Of a stretch of 64,000 nt of DNA, positions 17,564 through 25,298 are shown piece after piece. The stretch lies in NCBI RefSeq assembly GCF_000253295.1, contig NC_015717.1, forward strand, positions 3,906,001 through 3,970,000. Reading direction: 5' to 3'. Within the stretch, counting starts at the first letter, position 1. Each line of letters opens with the position of its first letter. A program made the position numbers and the translations under genes. The notes beneath the pieces are model-generated. The model was given only the letters and a program-made list of their open reading frames with translations. It made no database searches and was not told the DNA's origin. This DNA comes from Hyphomicrobium sp. MC1. Lineage in GTDB: Bacteria > Pseudomonadota > Alphaproteobacteria > Rhizobiales > Hyphomicrobiaceae.

Positions 17564-18302
17564 AAGGGCGAATACCGGCGGTCGTTCGCGTATCGGCCGG
17601 CTTCAGGATCGCAGGTTGGGTGACGACGCGTTTGCCGCTGCCGACGGGCGCCATCACTTCTTTCGTCGCTTCAACCAGTATGACGCCGGCAACGCCGATG
17701 GACATACTCGGGCCGAAGCGCTCCAGCGCAGGCGCCATGCGTAGCATCAGGCGTTGGTTGACCGGCGGGAAGTAGAGCGATTCCCCCCAATCGACAGGCG
17801 TAAAGAGCGCATCCGTCAATTGCGTTTCGAGCTGGCCACGGCTGAACGGCAGTCCGTAACCGAAGGGCGTACGGTCCATCCGCGACCAAAGTCCGCGGCG
17901 GTTGGGGACGACGAACAGCGCGCGGCCGTCCGGCTTCAGCACCCGCCAGATTTCCCGCAGCAGCGGGCCGGGCCGTTCTGATTGCTCCAGGCAATGGACC
18001 GCCAGCAACCGATCAATCGAATTATCAGGGAGCGGCCACTGGTTGTCGCCGACGAGCACCGAATGACAATGGCCCGAGCGCGGCCATACGATGGCGCCCT
18101 GGCGCGCGGGCATCAGGCAGGCAAGGCTCTGGGCTTCGGTGCGAAACGTGCCGAGAAACGGCGATGCAAAGCCGGCGCCCGCGATCGCGAGGCCGTTAAC
18201 CCGTTTCCATCTTTCCCGGATGGCCAAGGTCAGCTGGCGCCGGGCGACCCGCCCGAGCGGGGTCCGGTAGAAATCTCTCAAGGTTTTGGCGTCGAGAGGC
18301 AT
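17556..18302 (-). CDS. Class I SAM-dependent methyltransferase, hypothetical
   Basis: This 248-residue protein resembles a class I methyltransferase with a weak motif I. The better parts are DNQWPLPDNSIDRLLAVHCLE (acidic and post-II region) and LLREIWRVLKPDGRALFVVPNRRG (motif III/IV). It sits between metW and gloB, a neighbourhood I recall from other Hyphomicrobiales. Substrate unknown. It is divergent from gloB; the ATG at 18302 has no strong ribosome site. Confidence 0.82.
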   Translation of the reverse strand: MPLDAKTLRDFYRTPLGRVARRQLTLAIRERWKRVNGLAIAGAGFASPFLGTFRTEAQSLACLMPARQGAIVWPRSGHCHSVLVGDNQWPLPDNSIDRLLAVHCLEQSERPGPLLREIWRVLKPDGRALFVVPNRRGLWSRMDRTPFGYGLPFSRGQLETQLTDALFTPVDWGESLYFPPVNQRLMLRMAPALERFGPSMSIGVAGVILVEATKEVMAPVGSGKRVVTQPAILKPADTRTTAGIRPFR

Positions 18303-18457
18303 CTTGGCGCTTAAGTAATTCGATCAAATCTGAGCATCGGACCCTCTCTAGACGATCCGACCATCGAGAGACAGTCCGGACACGCAACAAACGGATTTTC
18401 ACTGCGTCGTTTCGCTGCGTTTGACAGGGCGTGCCGAGCCAACCAAAGTCCCCCGCC

Positions 18458-19228
18458 ATGGGAGCCCTTGATATCGTTCTTCTGCCGTGTCTCACGGACA
18501 ATTACTGCGTCATTCTGCATGAGCCGGAAACCGGTGAAACAGCAGCAATCGACGCGCCGAGCGCGGCTGCCGTCAAAGCCGCATTGGCTGAGCGCGGCTG
18601 GCGGCTCAATCACCTCTACATCACGCATCATCATACCGACCACACAGGCGGCATCGAAGAGCTGAAAGCTTTCTACGGCATGCCCGTCACGGGGCCGGAG
18701 GCCGAGTCCGACCGAATTCCGGGCTTGACGCAAGGCGTCGCTGCGAAAAGCGAATTGTCTTTCGCCGGTCATCCGATCCAAGTGCTCGAAACGCCTGGGC
18801 ATACGCTCGGCCACATCACCTACTATTTCCCCAACGACGGAATTGTCTTTACCGGCGACACGCTGTTCTCGCTCGGTTGCGGCAAGATCTTCGAGGGCGA
18901 CCCGAGGATGATGTGGGAATCGCTGTCGAAAATTGCAGCCCTTCCCGGCGATACCAACATCTACTGTGGGCACGAGTACACGCTGAACAATGCCCGCTTT
19001 GCGCTGACGATCGAACCGGAAAACGAGGCACTAAAAGTCAGAGCGGCGGAAGTCGAAGCCTTGCGCGCAAGTGGCAAGCCGACGCTGCCCACGACAATCG
19101 GGCTCGAAATGGCAACGAACCCATTCCTCAGGCCGCAATCGCGCCCAATTCAGGCGCGGCTCGGAATGCTCGGTGCTCCCGACTGGGAGGTTTTCTCGCG
19201 CATCCGGCAGTTGAAAAATAAGGCCTAG
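18458..19228 (+). CDS. gloB: Hydroxyacylglutathione hydrolase (glyoxalase II)
   Basis: GloB hydrolyses S-lactoylglutathione to lactate and glutathione, completing methylglyoxal detoxification. The metallo-beta-lactamase motif THHHTDHTGG, the metal ligands in ETPGHTLGH and FTGDTLFSLGCGK, and CGHEYTLNNARFA are all present. The 256 residues match the normal length. ATG 18458 is chosen over the upstream GTG at 18431 because it gives the typical start just before DIVLLPCLTDNY. Confidence 0.94.
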   Translation: MGALDIVLLPCLTDNYCVILHEPETGETAAIDAPSAAAVKAALAERGWRLNHLYITHHHTDHTGGIEELKAFYGMPVTGPEAESDRIPGLTQGVAAKSELSFAGHPIQVLETPGHTLGHITYYFPNDGIVFTGDTLFSLGCGKIFEGDPRMMWESLSKIAALPGDTNIYCGHEYTLNNARFALTIEPENEALKVRAAEVEALRASGKPTLPTTIGLEMATNPFLRPQSRPIQARLGMLGAPDWEVFSRIRQLKNKA

Positions 19229-19255
19229 GGCCCGCGCATCCGGGAGAAGACCGCT

Positions 19256-19705
19256 ATGAACCCCGACCTTTCCGGCGATGACGTCATTGCCCTGCTCGAG
19301 CTTTCTCCGCATCCCGAGGGCGGGCATTTCCGCGAAACCTTTCGCGACAAGGCCGAGCCGGGAAAGCGCGCGGCATCAACGGCGATCTACTTTCTACTCA
19401 AAGCCGGAGAACGTTCGCATTGGCATGCGGTGGACGCAGCCGAAGGCTGGCATTTCTATGCCGGTGCGCCATTGTTGCTCGAAATCTCGCCAACGGGCGG
19501 CCCGATCGAAAAGATCCATCTTGGCAGCAATCTCGCGGACGGCGAGCGGCCACAGGCGATTGTTCCCGCAGGGCATTGGCAGCAAGCGCGCAGCCTTGGA
19601 AAATGGACGCTCGTCGGCTGCACGGTCGCGCCCGCTTTCACGTTCGAGGGCTTCACGTTGACGGCTCCGGATTTCTCACCCGTGTCGCGTCCATCTGTCG
19701 ATTAA
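19256..19705 (+). CDS. DUF985 cupin family protein
   Basis: This is a small single-domain cupin of the DUF985 type, with likely sugar-epimerase-like folding but no assigned reaction. Family landmarks are LSPHPEGGHFRETFRD, STAIYFLLKAGERSHWHAVDAAEGWHFYAGAP (two His residues facing the barrel) and VPAGHWQQA. GGAGAAGA lies before ATG 19256. It follows gloB by 27 bases and is probably cotranscribed. Confidence 0.85.
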   Translation: MNPDLSGDDVIALLELSPHPEGGHFRETFRDKAEPGKRAASTAIYFLLKAGERSHWHAVDAAEGWHFYAGAPLLLEISPTGGPIEKIHLGSNLADGERPQAIVPAGHWQQARSLGKWTLVGCTVAPAFTFEGFTLTAPDFSPVSRPSVD

Positions 19706-19858
19706 GCGGCGCAACGGCAACAGCCAAACGCGTTTCAACGATCTCCACACGCCATCCCCAGAGCAATCAGCCTAGAGCGTGGCGCGCTCGACCTCCATCC
19801 ACGGGTTAATTGTCTCTTTGGTGCAGGAGCGGGCTGCCGCTTCTTGTGGGGGGCCTTC

Positions 19859-19926
19859 GACTCGTCAAATAGTGACTGCGAATCAAGTTCCGATTCACGG
19901 GGGTTGCAGTCCATGAAACGCGAGTC
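19859..19926 (+). promoter_or_regulatory. Cluster of four GANTC sites at the start of the NYN gene
   Basis: Within 68 bases lie GACTC (19859), GAATC (19880), GATTC (19892) and GAGTC (19922), the last just inside the gene that starts at 19913. GANTC is the target of the cell-cycle methyltransferase CcrM in alphaproteobacteria. Clusters in promoters can make expression depend on the methylation state. The middle pair also forms a GAATC/GATTC inverted repeat. The function is inferred; the four motifs are seen directly. Confidence 0.55.
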
Positions 19927-22003
19927 CTTAGGGCCCGTCCTTACAACGGTGTTCGTCGATTACGACAACATCTATCTGTCGCTGAAGCGAAAGAACGAAG
20001 ATGCTGCAAAGCGCTTCGCCAAAGACAGCGGCGTGTGGCTGCAAGGCATTGTATCTGGTGAGCTGATCACCGCGACGAACGGATTTGCGTTGTCGGGCGA
20101 ACGCCGGATCGTGATGAACCGCTGCTACGGCAATCCAGTGCCGCGCCGAAATACGCACGACAATTCGACGGACATGAATTCGTTTCCGTTTATCCGTCAC
20201 CATTTCCTGCGCTCGGGCTTCGAGGTGATCGACTGCCCGCCGCTGACCGCGCAGCTCAAGAACTCCGCCGATATCCGCATCGTGATGGACGTGCGCGATA
20301 TTCTCAATCACGACACGTATTTCGACGAGTTCATCATCCTGTCGGGTGACGCGGATTTCACGCCGTTGCTGCATCGCCTGCGTGCGCATGCACGGCGGAC
20401 GGTGGTCTTCGCGAACGATCATACGGCGCAGCCCTACACAGCGATCAGCGACGGCGAAATTCGCGAGTCGGATCTCATCGCGCTGCTGACGAGCAACCGG
20501 GCCATCTCGGGCGAGACTGCACGGGAAATTCCGGCGCCTGCACCGGCCATCGACGTCGAGGCTGCGCGCAAAGCGATCCTGGCTGAGGTCGTCGATTTCG
20601 TTCGCAGTGCGCCGCAGGCCGTACCGCTGGAAACGCTTGCGGATCGCGCCGTGCGCATCATCGGTCGCGACAAGACGGTCGGAACGAACTGGGGCAACTA
20701 TGGATCGTTCCGCGATCTGCTGCTCGCCGACCTGCCGGACGACATCCATTTGAGCGATACGCCGCCCTATACGGTGTTCGACGCCAACCGGCACATCTCG
20801 GCAACCGGGCTTATTGCTCCGCAGTTGGCCGCACCGGCAGTCGAGCCGCAGCCGACGCCGCGCCGCGAGTATGCACCAGAGCCGGTTCGCGCCGAGCCGT
20901 CGCAGGTTCAGGCGCAACCACCGCGGCGCGAATACACGCCGGAACCCTCCCGGATCGAGGCACAGCCGCAACAGCCTCAGCGCCGCGAATACGCACCAGA
21001 GCCCGCTCGCATAGAGGCCCAGCCGCAACCGACAGCACTCGCGCCGGCAGCGCGAATTGCAGCGCCTCAGCCGGCTCCTACACCGGCTCCGGCCTTGCAG
21101 CCCACCCCTTATCAGGCGCCCGCGCCGCAGCAGCGCTACATCGACCGGACCTCGGCGCCTCCGGCGCCGCCGATGGCCGCGCCGCGACCCGCTCCTCAGC
21201 AGGCGGCTGCCCCGTTGATGCCGCAGCGGCCGGTGTCGCAAGCTCCGGCACCGACGTACCAGCCCGAGCCGAGGCGGGAGTTGCCGCGTGCTCAGGCTCA
21301 GCAGCCTGCACCGCCGCCGACCGTGACGGCTGCGCCGCGCAATGCCGATCAGGCGACGCAAATCCAGCAGTCCATCGCGCGCATTCACGAAGCGTGTCAG
21401 GCTCCGGCGCTGGCGCCTGCCGAATATCGAGTGCTCTTCGACGTCATGTCGCAAGAGATTTCGACGAACGGGCTGCAGGGTGCGCAGACGCTCGTCAACA
21501 TCACGCAGCGGGCCCGCGAGTTCGGCCTCGACATCAAGCGGGACGATCTGCGCTTCATCTACGACGTGGTGAGCGAGAGCGATCCGTGGTTCGAGCAGGG
21601 AACGTCAGCGGGCTTGTTTGCAAGCCGCTTTCGGAACTTCGTTGTCGCGCGCTGCCGCAGCCAGGGCCTCAGTCTGTCGGCCGATGAGCTCGATCTGATC
21701 GAAGCGTGGTTTTCGGCCCCGCAGCAACAGCAGCACGCCCAACCGCAGCAGACCGCACGTCAGCAGCAACAGGCTTATGGCGGCGGGCGGCCGGCGACTC
21801 CGGCTCCGCAACAGCCGATCTCCGGGCAGCTTCCGGGGGCGCCAGGGGCCGGCGGCGAGCGCTGGTGGAACGTCGAAGGAAGCCGCCAGAACATGCCCGA
21901 GCAGCGTGGCGTCGATCCGCGCGGGGCGAACGCTTACGCTCAGCAGCAGGGCGAAAGTGAAGATGAATTTCCGCGTATCGTTCGCTCGCGATTCCGCGGC
22001 TAA
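19913..22003 (+). CDS. NYN domain protein with OST-HTH (LOTUS) domain
   Basis: This is a predicted RNA-linked nuclease or RNA-binding protein. Residues 11-195 are a NYN/PIN-like (LabA, DUF88) domain with FVDYDNI (D16, D18), SADIRIVMDVRD (D120, D126) and ILSGDADFTP (D146, D148), so the acidic nuclease site looks intact. Residues about 216-290 resemble an OST-HTH/LOTUS domain. Residues 295-505 are a Pro/Gln/Ala-rich linker with three RREY-type repeats. A conserved-looking helical domain covers about 510-635, and a Gln-rich tail follows. ATG 19913 is preferred over 19844, which would add an atypical Ser-rich leader. The gene has its own terminator. The 207 bases before it hold the GANTC cluster and no gene. 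Confidence 0.88.
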   Translation: MKRESLGPVLTTVFVDYDNIYLSLKRKNEDAAKRFAKDSGVWLQGIVSGELITATNGFALSGERRIVMNRCYGNPVPRRNTHDNSTDMNSFPFIRHHFLRSGFEVIDCPPLTAQLKNSADIRIVMDVRDILNHDTYFDEFIILSGDADFTPLLHRLRAHARRTVVFANDHTAQPYTAISDGEIRESDLIALLTSNRAISGETAREIPAPAPAIDVEAARKAILAEVVDFVRSAPQAVPLETLADRAVRIIGRDKTVGTNWGNYGSFRDLLLADLPDDIHLSDTPPYTVFDANRHISATGLIAPQLAAPAVEPQPTPRREYAPEPVRAEPSQVQAQPPRREYTPEPSRIEAQPQQPQRREYAPEPARIEAQPQPTALAPAARIAAPQPAPTPAPALQPTPYQAPAPQQRYIDRTSAPPAPPMAAPRPAPQQAAAPLMPQRPVSQAPAPTYQPEPRRELPRAQAQQPAPPPTVTAAPRNADQATQIQQSIARIHEACQAPALAPAEYRVLFDVMSQEISTNGLQGAQTLVNITQRAREFGLDIKRDDLRFIYDVVSESDPWFEQGTSAGLFASRFRNFVVARCRSQGLSLSADELDLIEAWFSAPQQQQHAQPQQTARQQQQAYGGGRPATPAPQQPISGQLPGAPGAGGERWWNVEGSRQNMPEQRGVDPRGANAYAQQQGESEDEFPRIVRSRFRG
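20861..21040 (+). repeat. Three imperfect in-frame repeats in the linker of the NYN protein
   Basis: Units beginning RREYAPEPVR, RREYTPEPSR and RREYAPEPAR start at 20861, 20924 and 20981 (spacing 21 and 19 codons). They lie within the low-complexity linker and are probably disordered. Confidence 0.8.
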
Positions 22004-22025
22004 CGGCCCGATTTAACTCCGATAC

Positions 22026-22070
22026 GAAAAAAGGCTCTGGCAGGACATCCTGCCAGGGCCTTTTTCTTTT
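22026..22070 (+). terminator. Strong Rho-independent terminator after the NYN gene
   Basis: A near-perfect stem of about 13 bp (AAGGCTCTGGCAG pairing with CTGCCAGGGCCTT, one G-U pair) is followed by TTTTTCTTTT. It lies about 25 bases after the stop. Confidence 0.92.
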
Positions 22071-22150
22071 GCGCTCGCTGCAATCAAGTACGCCGGTCGC
22101 GCCGACAGGGGTCAGTGCTCGGCAATGATCAGCGCACGCTGGAAACTTGG

Positions 22151-22178
22151 CTGGCTCCCGGCCTGCGCAGGGATGACG
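22151..22178. repeat. Degenerate copy of the CCCGGCCT..GGGATGAC palindromic repeat
   Basis: This copy reads TGGCTCCCGGCCTGCGCAGG followed by GATGACGG. It is a diverged member of the dispersed palindrome seen better at 40126, 56745 and 60195. The gap 22004-22340 holds two terminators and this repeat but no gene. Confidence 0.6.
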
Positions 22179-22261
22179 GGAAATGGAGCAGCTTTCCCTC
22201 AATCCATTCCCGGATTTGTCCAACTGACGGGGACGACAGCCATTTGCAAACCGTCGCTCTT

Positions 22262-22297
22262 AAAAAACATGGCCGGGCGCGAAACGGCCCGGCCATG
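22262..22297 (-). terminator. Rho-independent terminator of the phbB gene
   Basis: On the minus strand a perfect 11-bp stem (CATGGCCGGGC / GCCCGGCCATG) is followed by TTTTTT. It lies about 43 bases after the phbB stop at 22341. Confidence 0.88.
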
Positions 22298-22340
22298 ACG
22301 AAGTGGTACGCTCTGAGTATCTTTTGGCCGGCTACGAGAA

Positions 22341-23069
22341 TTAGCTCGCGAGGTACTGGCCACCGTTGGCTGTCAGCGTCGAGCCGGTGATGAAGCCGGC
22401 ATCGTCGGACGCCAGGAACACGACGCAGCGTGCGATCTCGTTCGGCTCGCCCAAACGGCCGACGGGAATTTGCGGAAGAATGCTTTTCTCCAGGACTTCC
22501 TGCGGCACAGCCTTGACCATTTCGGTCGCGATATAACCGGGGCAGATAACATTGACCGTAATGCCCGCGCGAGCGCCTTCCTGAGCGAGCGCCTTGGTGA
22601 AGCCGATGTCGCCGGCCTTCGACGCCGAATAGTTCACTTGGCCCATCTGGCCTTTCTGGCCGTTGATGGACGAGATGTTGATGACGCGGCCGAACTTGCG
22701 CGCGCGCATGCCTTCCCAGACCTGACGCGTGACGTTAAAAAGACCGTTCAGGTTGGTGCCGATGACGTCGTCCCACTGCTGCTTCGTCATTTTGTGGAAC
22801 ATGACGTCACGCGTGATGCCAGCGTTGTTCACGAGCACGTCGATGGGGCCGACATCTTTCGCGATCTGCGCGACGGCCTTCTCCGTTGCTTCGTAGTTGC
22901 CGACATCGAACTTGTAGACGGGAATGCCCGTTTCGATCTGAAAGGCTTGTGCAGCCTGATCGTTACCAGCGTAGCTCGCTGCCACCCGATAACCGGCGCT
23001 CTTCAGAGCGATCGAAATCGCGTGGCCAATGCCGCGCGTGCCTCCCGTGACGAGGGCAACCCGTGCCAT
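22341..23069 (-). CDS. phbB: Acetoacetyl-CoA reductase PhbB
   Basis: PhbB reduces acetoacetyl-CoA to (R)-3-hydroxybutyryl-CoA with NADPH, the second step in polyhydroxybutyrate synthesis. This 242-residue short-chain dehydrogenase has TGGTRGIG (cofactor), NNAG, the catalytic Ser-Tyr-Lys in INISSINGQ and YSASKAG, and the PhbB-type segment MFHKMTKQQWDDVIGTNL. A GGGAGAG site precedes the ATG at 23069. phbA lies upstream on the same strand with a 90-base gap. Confidence 0.95.
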   Translation of the reverse strand: MARVALVTGGTRGIGHAISIALKSAGYRVAASYAGNDQAAQAFQIETGIPVYKFDVGNYEATEKAVAQIAKDVGPIDVLVNNAGITRDVMFHKMTKQQWDDVIGTNLNGLFNVTRQVWEGMRARKFGRVINISSINGQKGQMGQVNYSASKAGDIGFTKALAQEGARAGITVNVICPGYIATEMVKAVPQEVLEKSILPQIPVGRLGEPNEIARCVVFLASDDAGFITGSTLTANGGQYLAS

Positions 23070-23159
23070 AGCAGTCTCTCCCTAGATTTTCTGATTGTGA
23101 GTGTCGATGGAAACGCAGCCGCTTGAATACAAGCGGCTGCGCGATGGATTTGATCCGGC

Positions 23160-24350
23160 TCAGTCGCGGGCGACGCACATGGCGACGCCCATGCCGCCGC
23201 CGATGCACAGCGTGGCGAGACCCTTCTTGGCATCGCGGCGCTGCATCTCATAGACGAGCGTGTTCAGGATGCGCGCGCCCGAGGCGCCGATCGGATGACC
23301 GATGGCAATCGCACCGCCGTTGACGTTGACCTTGTCGGTATCCCAGCCAAGGCCCTTGTTCACGGCGATCGCCTGCGCGGCGAACGCTTCGTTGGCTTCG
23401 ATCAGGTCGAGATCGTTGACCGACCAACCGGCCTTCTCGAGTGCCTTCTTCGACGCCGAGATCGGGCCGGTGCCCATGATCGACGGATCGACACCGGTCG
23501 TCGCCCACGAGACGATGCGAGCGAGCGGCTTGATCCCGCGCTTCTTGGCTTCCTCGGCGCTCATCAGCACGACGACGGCCGCACCGTCGTTGATGCCGGA
23601 CGCGTTGGCGGCGGTGACGGTGCCCTCTTTCGGATCGAAGGCCGGACGCAGCTTGGCGACGCTATCGTAGGTGACGCCGTCCTTGATGTATTCGTCCTGC
23701 TCGACGACCGTGTCGCCCTTGCGGCCCTTAATGGTGACGGGGATGATCTCGTCCTTGAACTTGCCAGCCTTGCGCGCGGCTTCAGCTTTGTTCTGCGAGG
23801 CAACGGCGAATTTGTCCTGCTCTTCACGCGTGATCTGCCACTGGCGCGCGACGTTCTCGGCCGTCGTGCCCATGTGATAGTTGTTGAAGGCGTCCCAGAG
23901 GCCGTCCTTTACCATCGTGTCGATCAATTTCATGTCGCCCATCTTGGTGCCGTCGCGCATGTGCGCGGCGTGGGTCGACTGGCTCATGCTTTCCTGACCG
24001 CCCGCGACGACGATCGACGCTGCGCCGGTCTGGATCTGCTGCATGCCGAGAGCGACGGCGCGCAGGCCCGAGCCGCAAATCTGATTGATGCCCCAAGCCG
24101 GGGAATCAACCGGGATGCCGGCGCCGACCGACGCCTGACGCGCCGGGCCCTGGCCCTGAGCGGCGGTCAAAACCTGACCGAGGATCACTTCGGAAACGTC
24201 GCCTGCCGGCACGTTCGCACGCTGGAGCGCGGCTTTGATCGCAATCTCTCCAAGCTTCGAGGCCGGCAGCGAGGCCAGCGCTCCGTTGAAGGAACCGACG
24301 GGTGTACGCGCGGCACCCGCAATAACGATCGTCGAAGCGTCTTGGCTCAT
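23160..24350 (-). CDS. phbA: Acetyl-CoA acetyltransferase (beta-ketothiolase) PhbA
   Basis: PhbA condenses two acetyl-CoA into acetoacetyl-CoA, opening PHB synthesis. The 396-residue thiolase has the nucleophilic Cys in NQICGSGLRAVALG, the active-site His in NVNGGAIAIGHPIGASGAR and the second Cys in LATLCIGGGMGVAM. GGGAGGGG stands seven bases before the ATG. The gene is divergent from the regulator phaR, the usual arrangement in alphaproteobacteria. Confidence 0.96.
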   Translation of the reverse strand: MSQDASTIVIAGAARTPVGSFNGALASLPASKLGEIAIKAALQRANVPAGDVSEVILGQVLTAAQGQGPARQASVGAGIPVDSPAWGINQICGSGLRAVALGMQQIQTGAASIVVAGGQESMSQSTHAAHMRDGTKMGDMKLIDTMVKDGLWDAFNNYHMGTTAENVARQWQITREEQDKFAVASQNKAEAARKAGKFKDEIIPVTIKGRKGDTVVEQDEYIKDGVTYDSVAKLRPAFDPKEGTVTAANASGINDGAAVVVLMSAEEAKKRGIKPLARIVSWATTGVDPSIMGTGPISASKKALEKAGWSVNDLDLIEANEAFAAQAIAVNKGLGWDTDKVNVNGGAIAIGHPIGASGARILNTLVYEMQRRDAKKGLATLCIGGGMGVAMCVARD

Positions 24351-24574
24351 TTGCGGCCCCTCCCTGGGCAGAGTAATCTTTTTCGTGAAGATTTATCGAA
24401 AGCCTTGCTGCTGCGCCAGTTTTTACGGCGTCAATCTGAAGACGAAAACAGTTTGCAGTGAGCGGCCATATTCAGCAATTGCGACCTCTTGCCTAGACTG
24501 CCCAATTGCGCTGGCTCAGGCCCGCCCAAAGGAGTGACAGAAACGTCTGGCGAAGGGCCCCCAGGGTGTGGTAC

Positions 24575-24590
24575 GCTGCCGCAGTGCAGC
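24575..24590. promoter_or_regulatory. Inverted repeat upstream of phaR, possible PhaR site
   Basis: GCTGC and GCAGC form an inverted repeat with a six-base spacer, 38 bases before the phaR ATG. PhaR of Paracoccus is reported to bind paired CTGC/GCAG half-sites with a spacing of three to four bases. The spacing here differs, so the match is only suggestive. Confidence 0.35.
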
Positions 24591-24628
24591 AACCCGCTGA
24601 TAAGCCGTCGATAGAGAACGCGAACGCG

Positions 24629-25270
24629 ATGTTGACCAACCCAGATCCTCAAACGCAGGCGCCTAAAAAAGAAGCGGTCGTTATTAAGAAGTACGCCAAC
24701 AGGCGGCTCTATAACACCGAGACGAGCACCTACGTGACGCTCGAAGATCTCGCGAAGATGGTTCGCGGCGATCGGGACTTCGTCGTTTACGATGCCAAGA
24801 ACGGCGATGATCTTACTCACGCAGTTCTGACGCAGATCATCGTTGAACAGGAAAGCCGTGAAGGCGGACAGGCCTTGCTGCCGATTCCGTTCCTCCGCCA
24901 GCTCATTCGTTTTTACGATGATAGCATCGCGCGGATGGTGCCGAGCTACCTGCAGTTCAGCCTCGAGCATCTGGCGAAAGAGCAATCGCGGTTCCGCGAG
25001 CAGTTCGCATCGGCGTTTTCCAATCCGGCCGCGGCCTTCGAGTTCTATCAGCAGCAGGCTCGCCAAAACATGGCGATGTTCGAGCAGGCCATGTCGATGT
25101 GGGCGTCGTTCGGGTCGCCCGGCAGCGGCAAGCCTGGCGAAGGTCAGCCGTCTTCCGCGCCAGCCGCGACGACAGAATCTACGGGAGACCGCAACGAGCT
25201 CGACGAACTCAAGTCGCAGCTTTCAGCCATGCAGCAGAAGATCGAGAAGCTCTCGCAGTCGCGTCCCTAA
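24629..25270 (+). CDS. phaR: Polyhydroxyalkanoate synthesis regulator PhaR
   Basis: PhaR binds both DNA and PHB granules and represses phasin and synthesis genes until PHB is formed. The 213-residue protein has the N-terminal DNA-binding domain starting VIKKYANRRLYNTETSTYVTL, the second conserved domain (LPIPFLRQLIRFYDDSIARM), a Gln/Met-rich helix and a C-terminal coiled coil (ELKSQLSAMQQKIEKLSQ). ATG 24629 is chosen because the domain begins soon after it; a GTG at 24584 is also in frame. It sits head-to-head with phbA. Confidence 0.93.
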   Translation: MLTNPDPQTQAPKKEAVVIKKYANRRLYNTETSTYVTLEDLAKMVRGDRDFVVYDAKNGDDLTHAVLTQIIVEQESREGGQALLPIPFLRQLIRFYDDSIARMVPSYLQFSLEHLAKEQSRFREQFASAFSNPAAAFEFYQQQARQNMAMFEQAMSMWASFGSPGSGKPGEGQPSSAPAATTESTGDRNELDELKSQLSAMQQKIEKLSQSRP

Positions 25271-25298
25271 GCGACTGCGAAAATGCGCGGCGAGACCG

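Noticed and set aside
19928..21454. Reverse-strand frame of 508 codons opposite the NYN gene
   Set aside because: It is Arg-rich and low complexity and mirrors the real coding strand.
23295..24461. Forward frame of 388 codons opposite phbA
   Set aside because: Its composition mirrors the thiolase gene and it has no independent signals.
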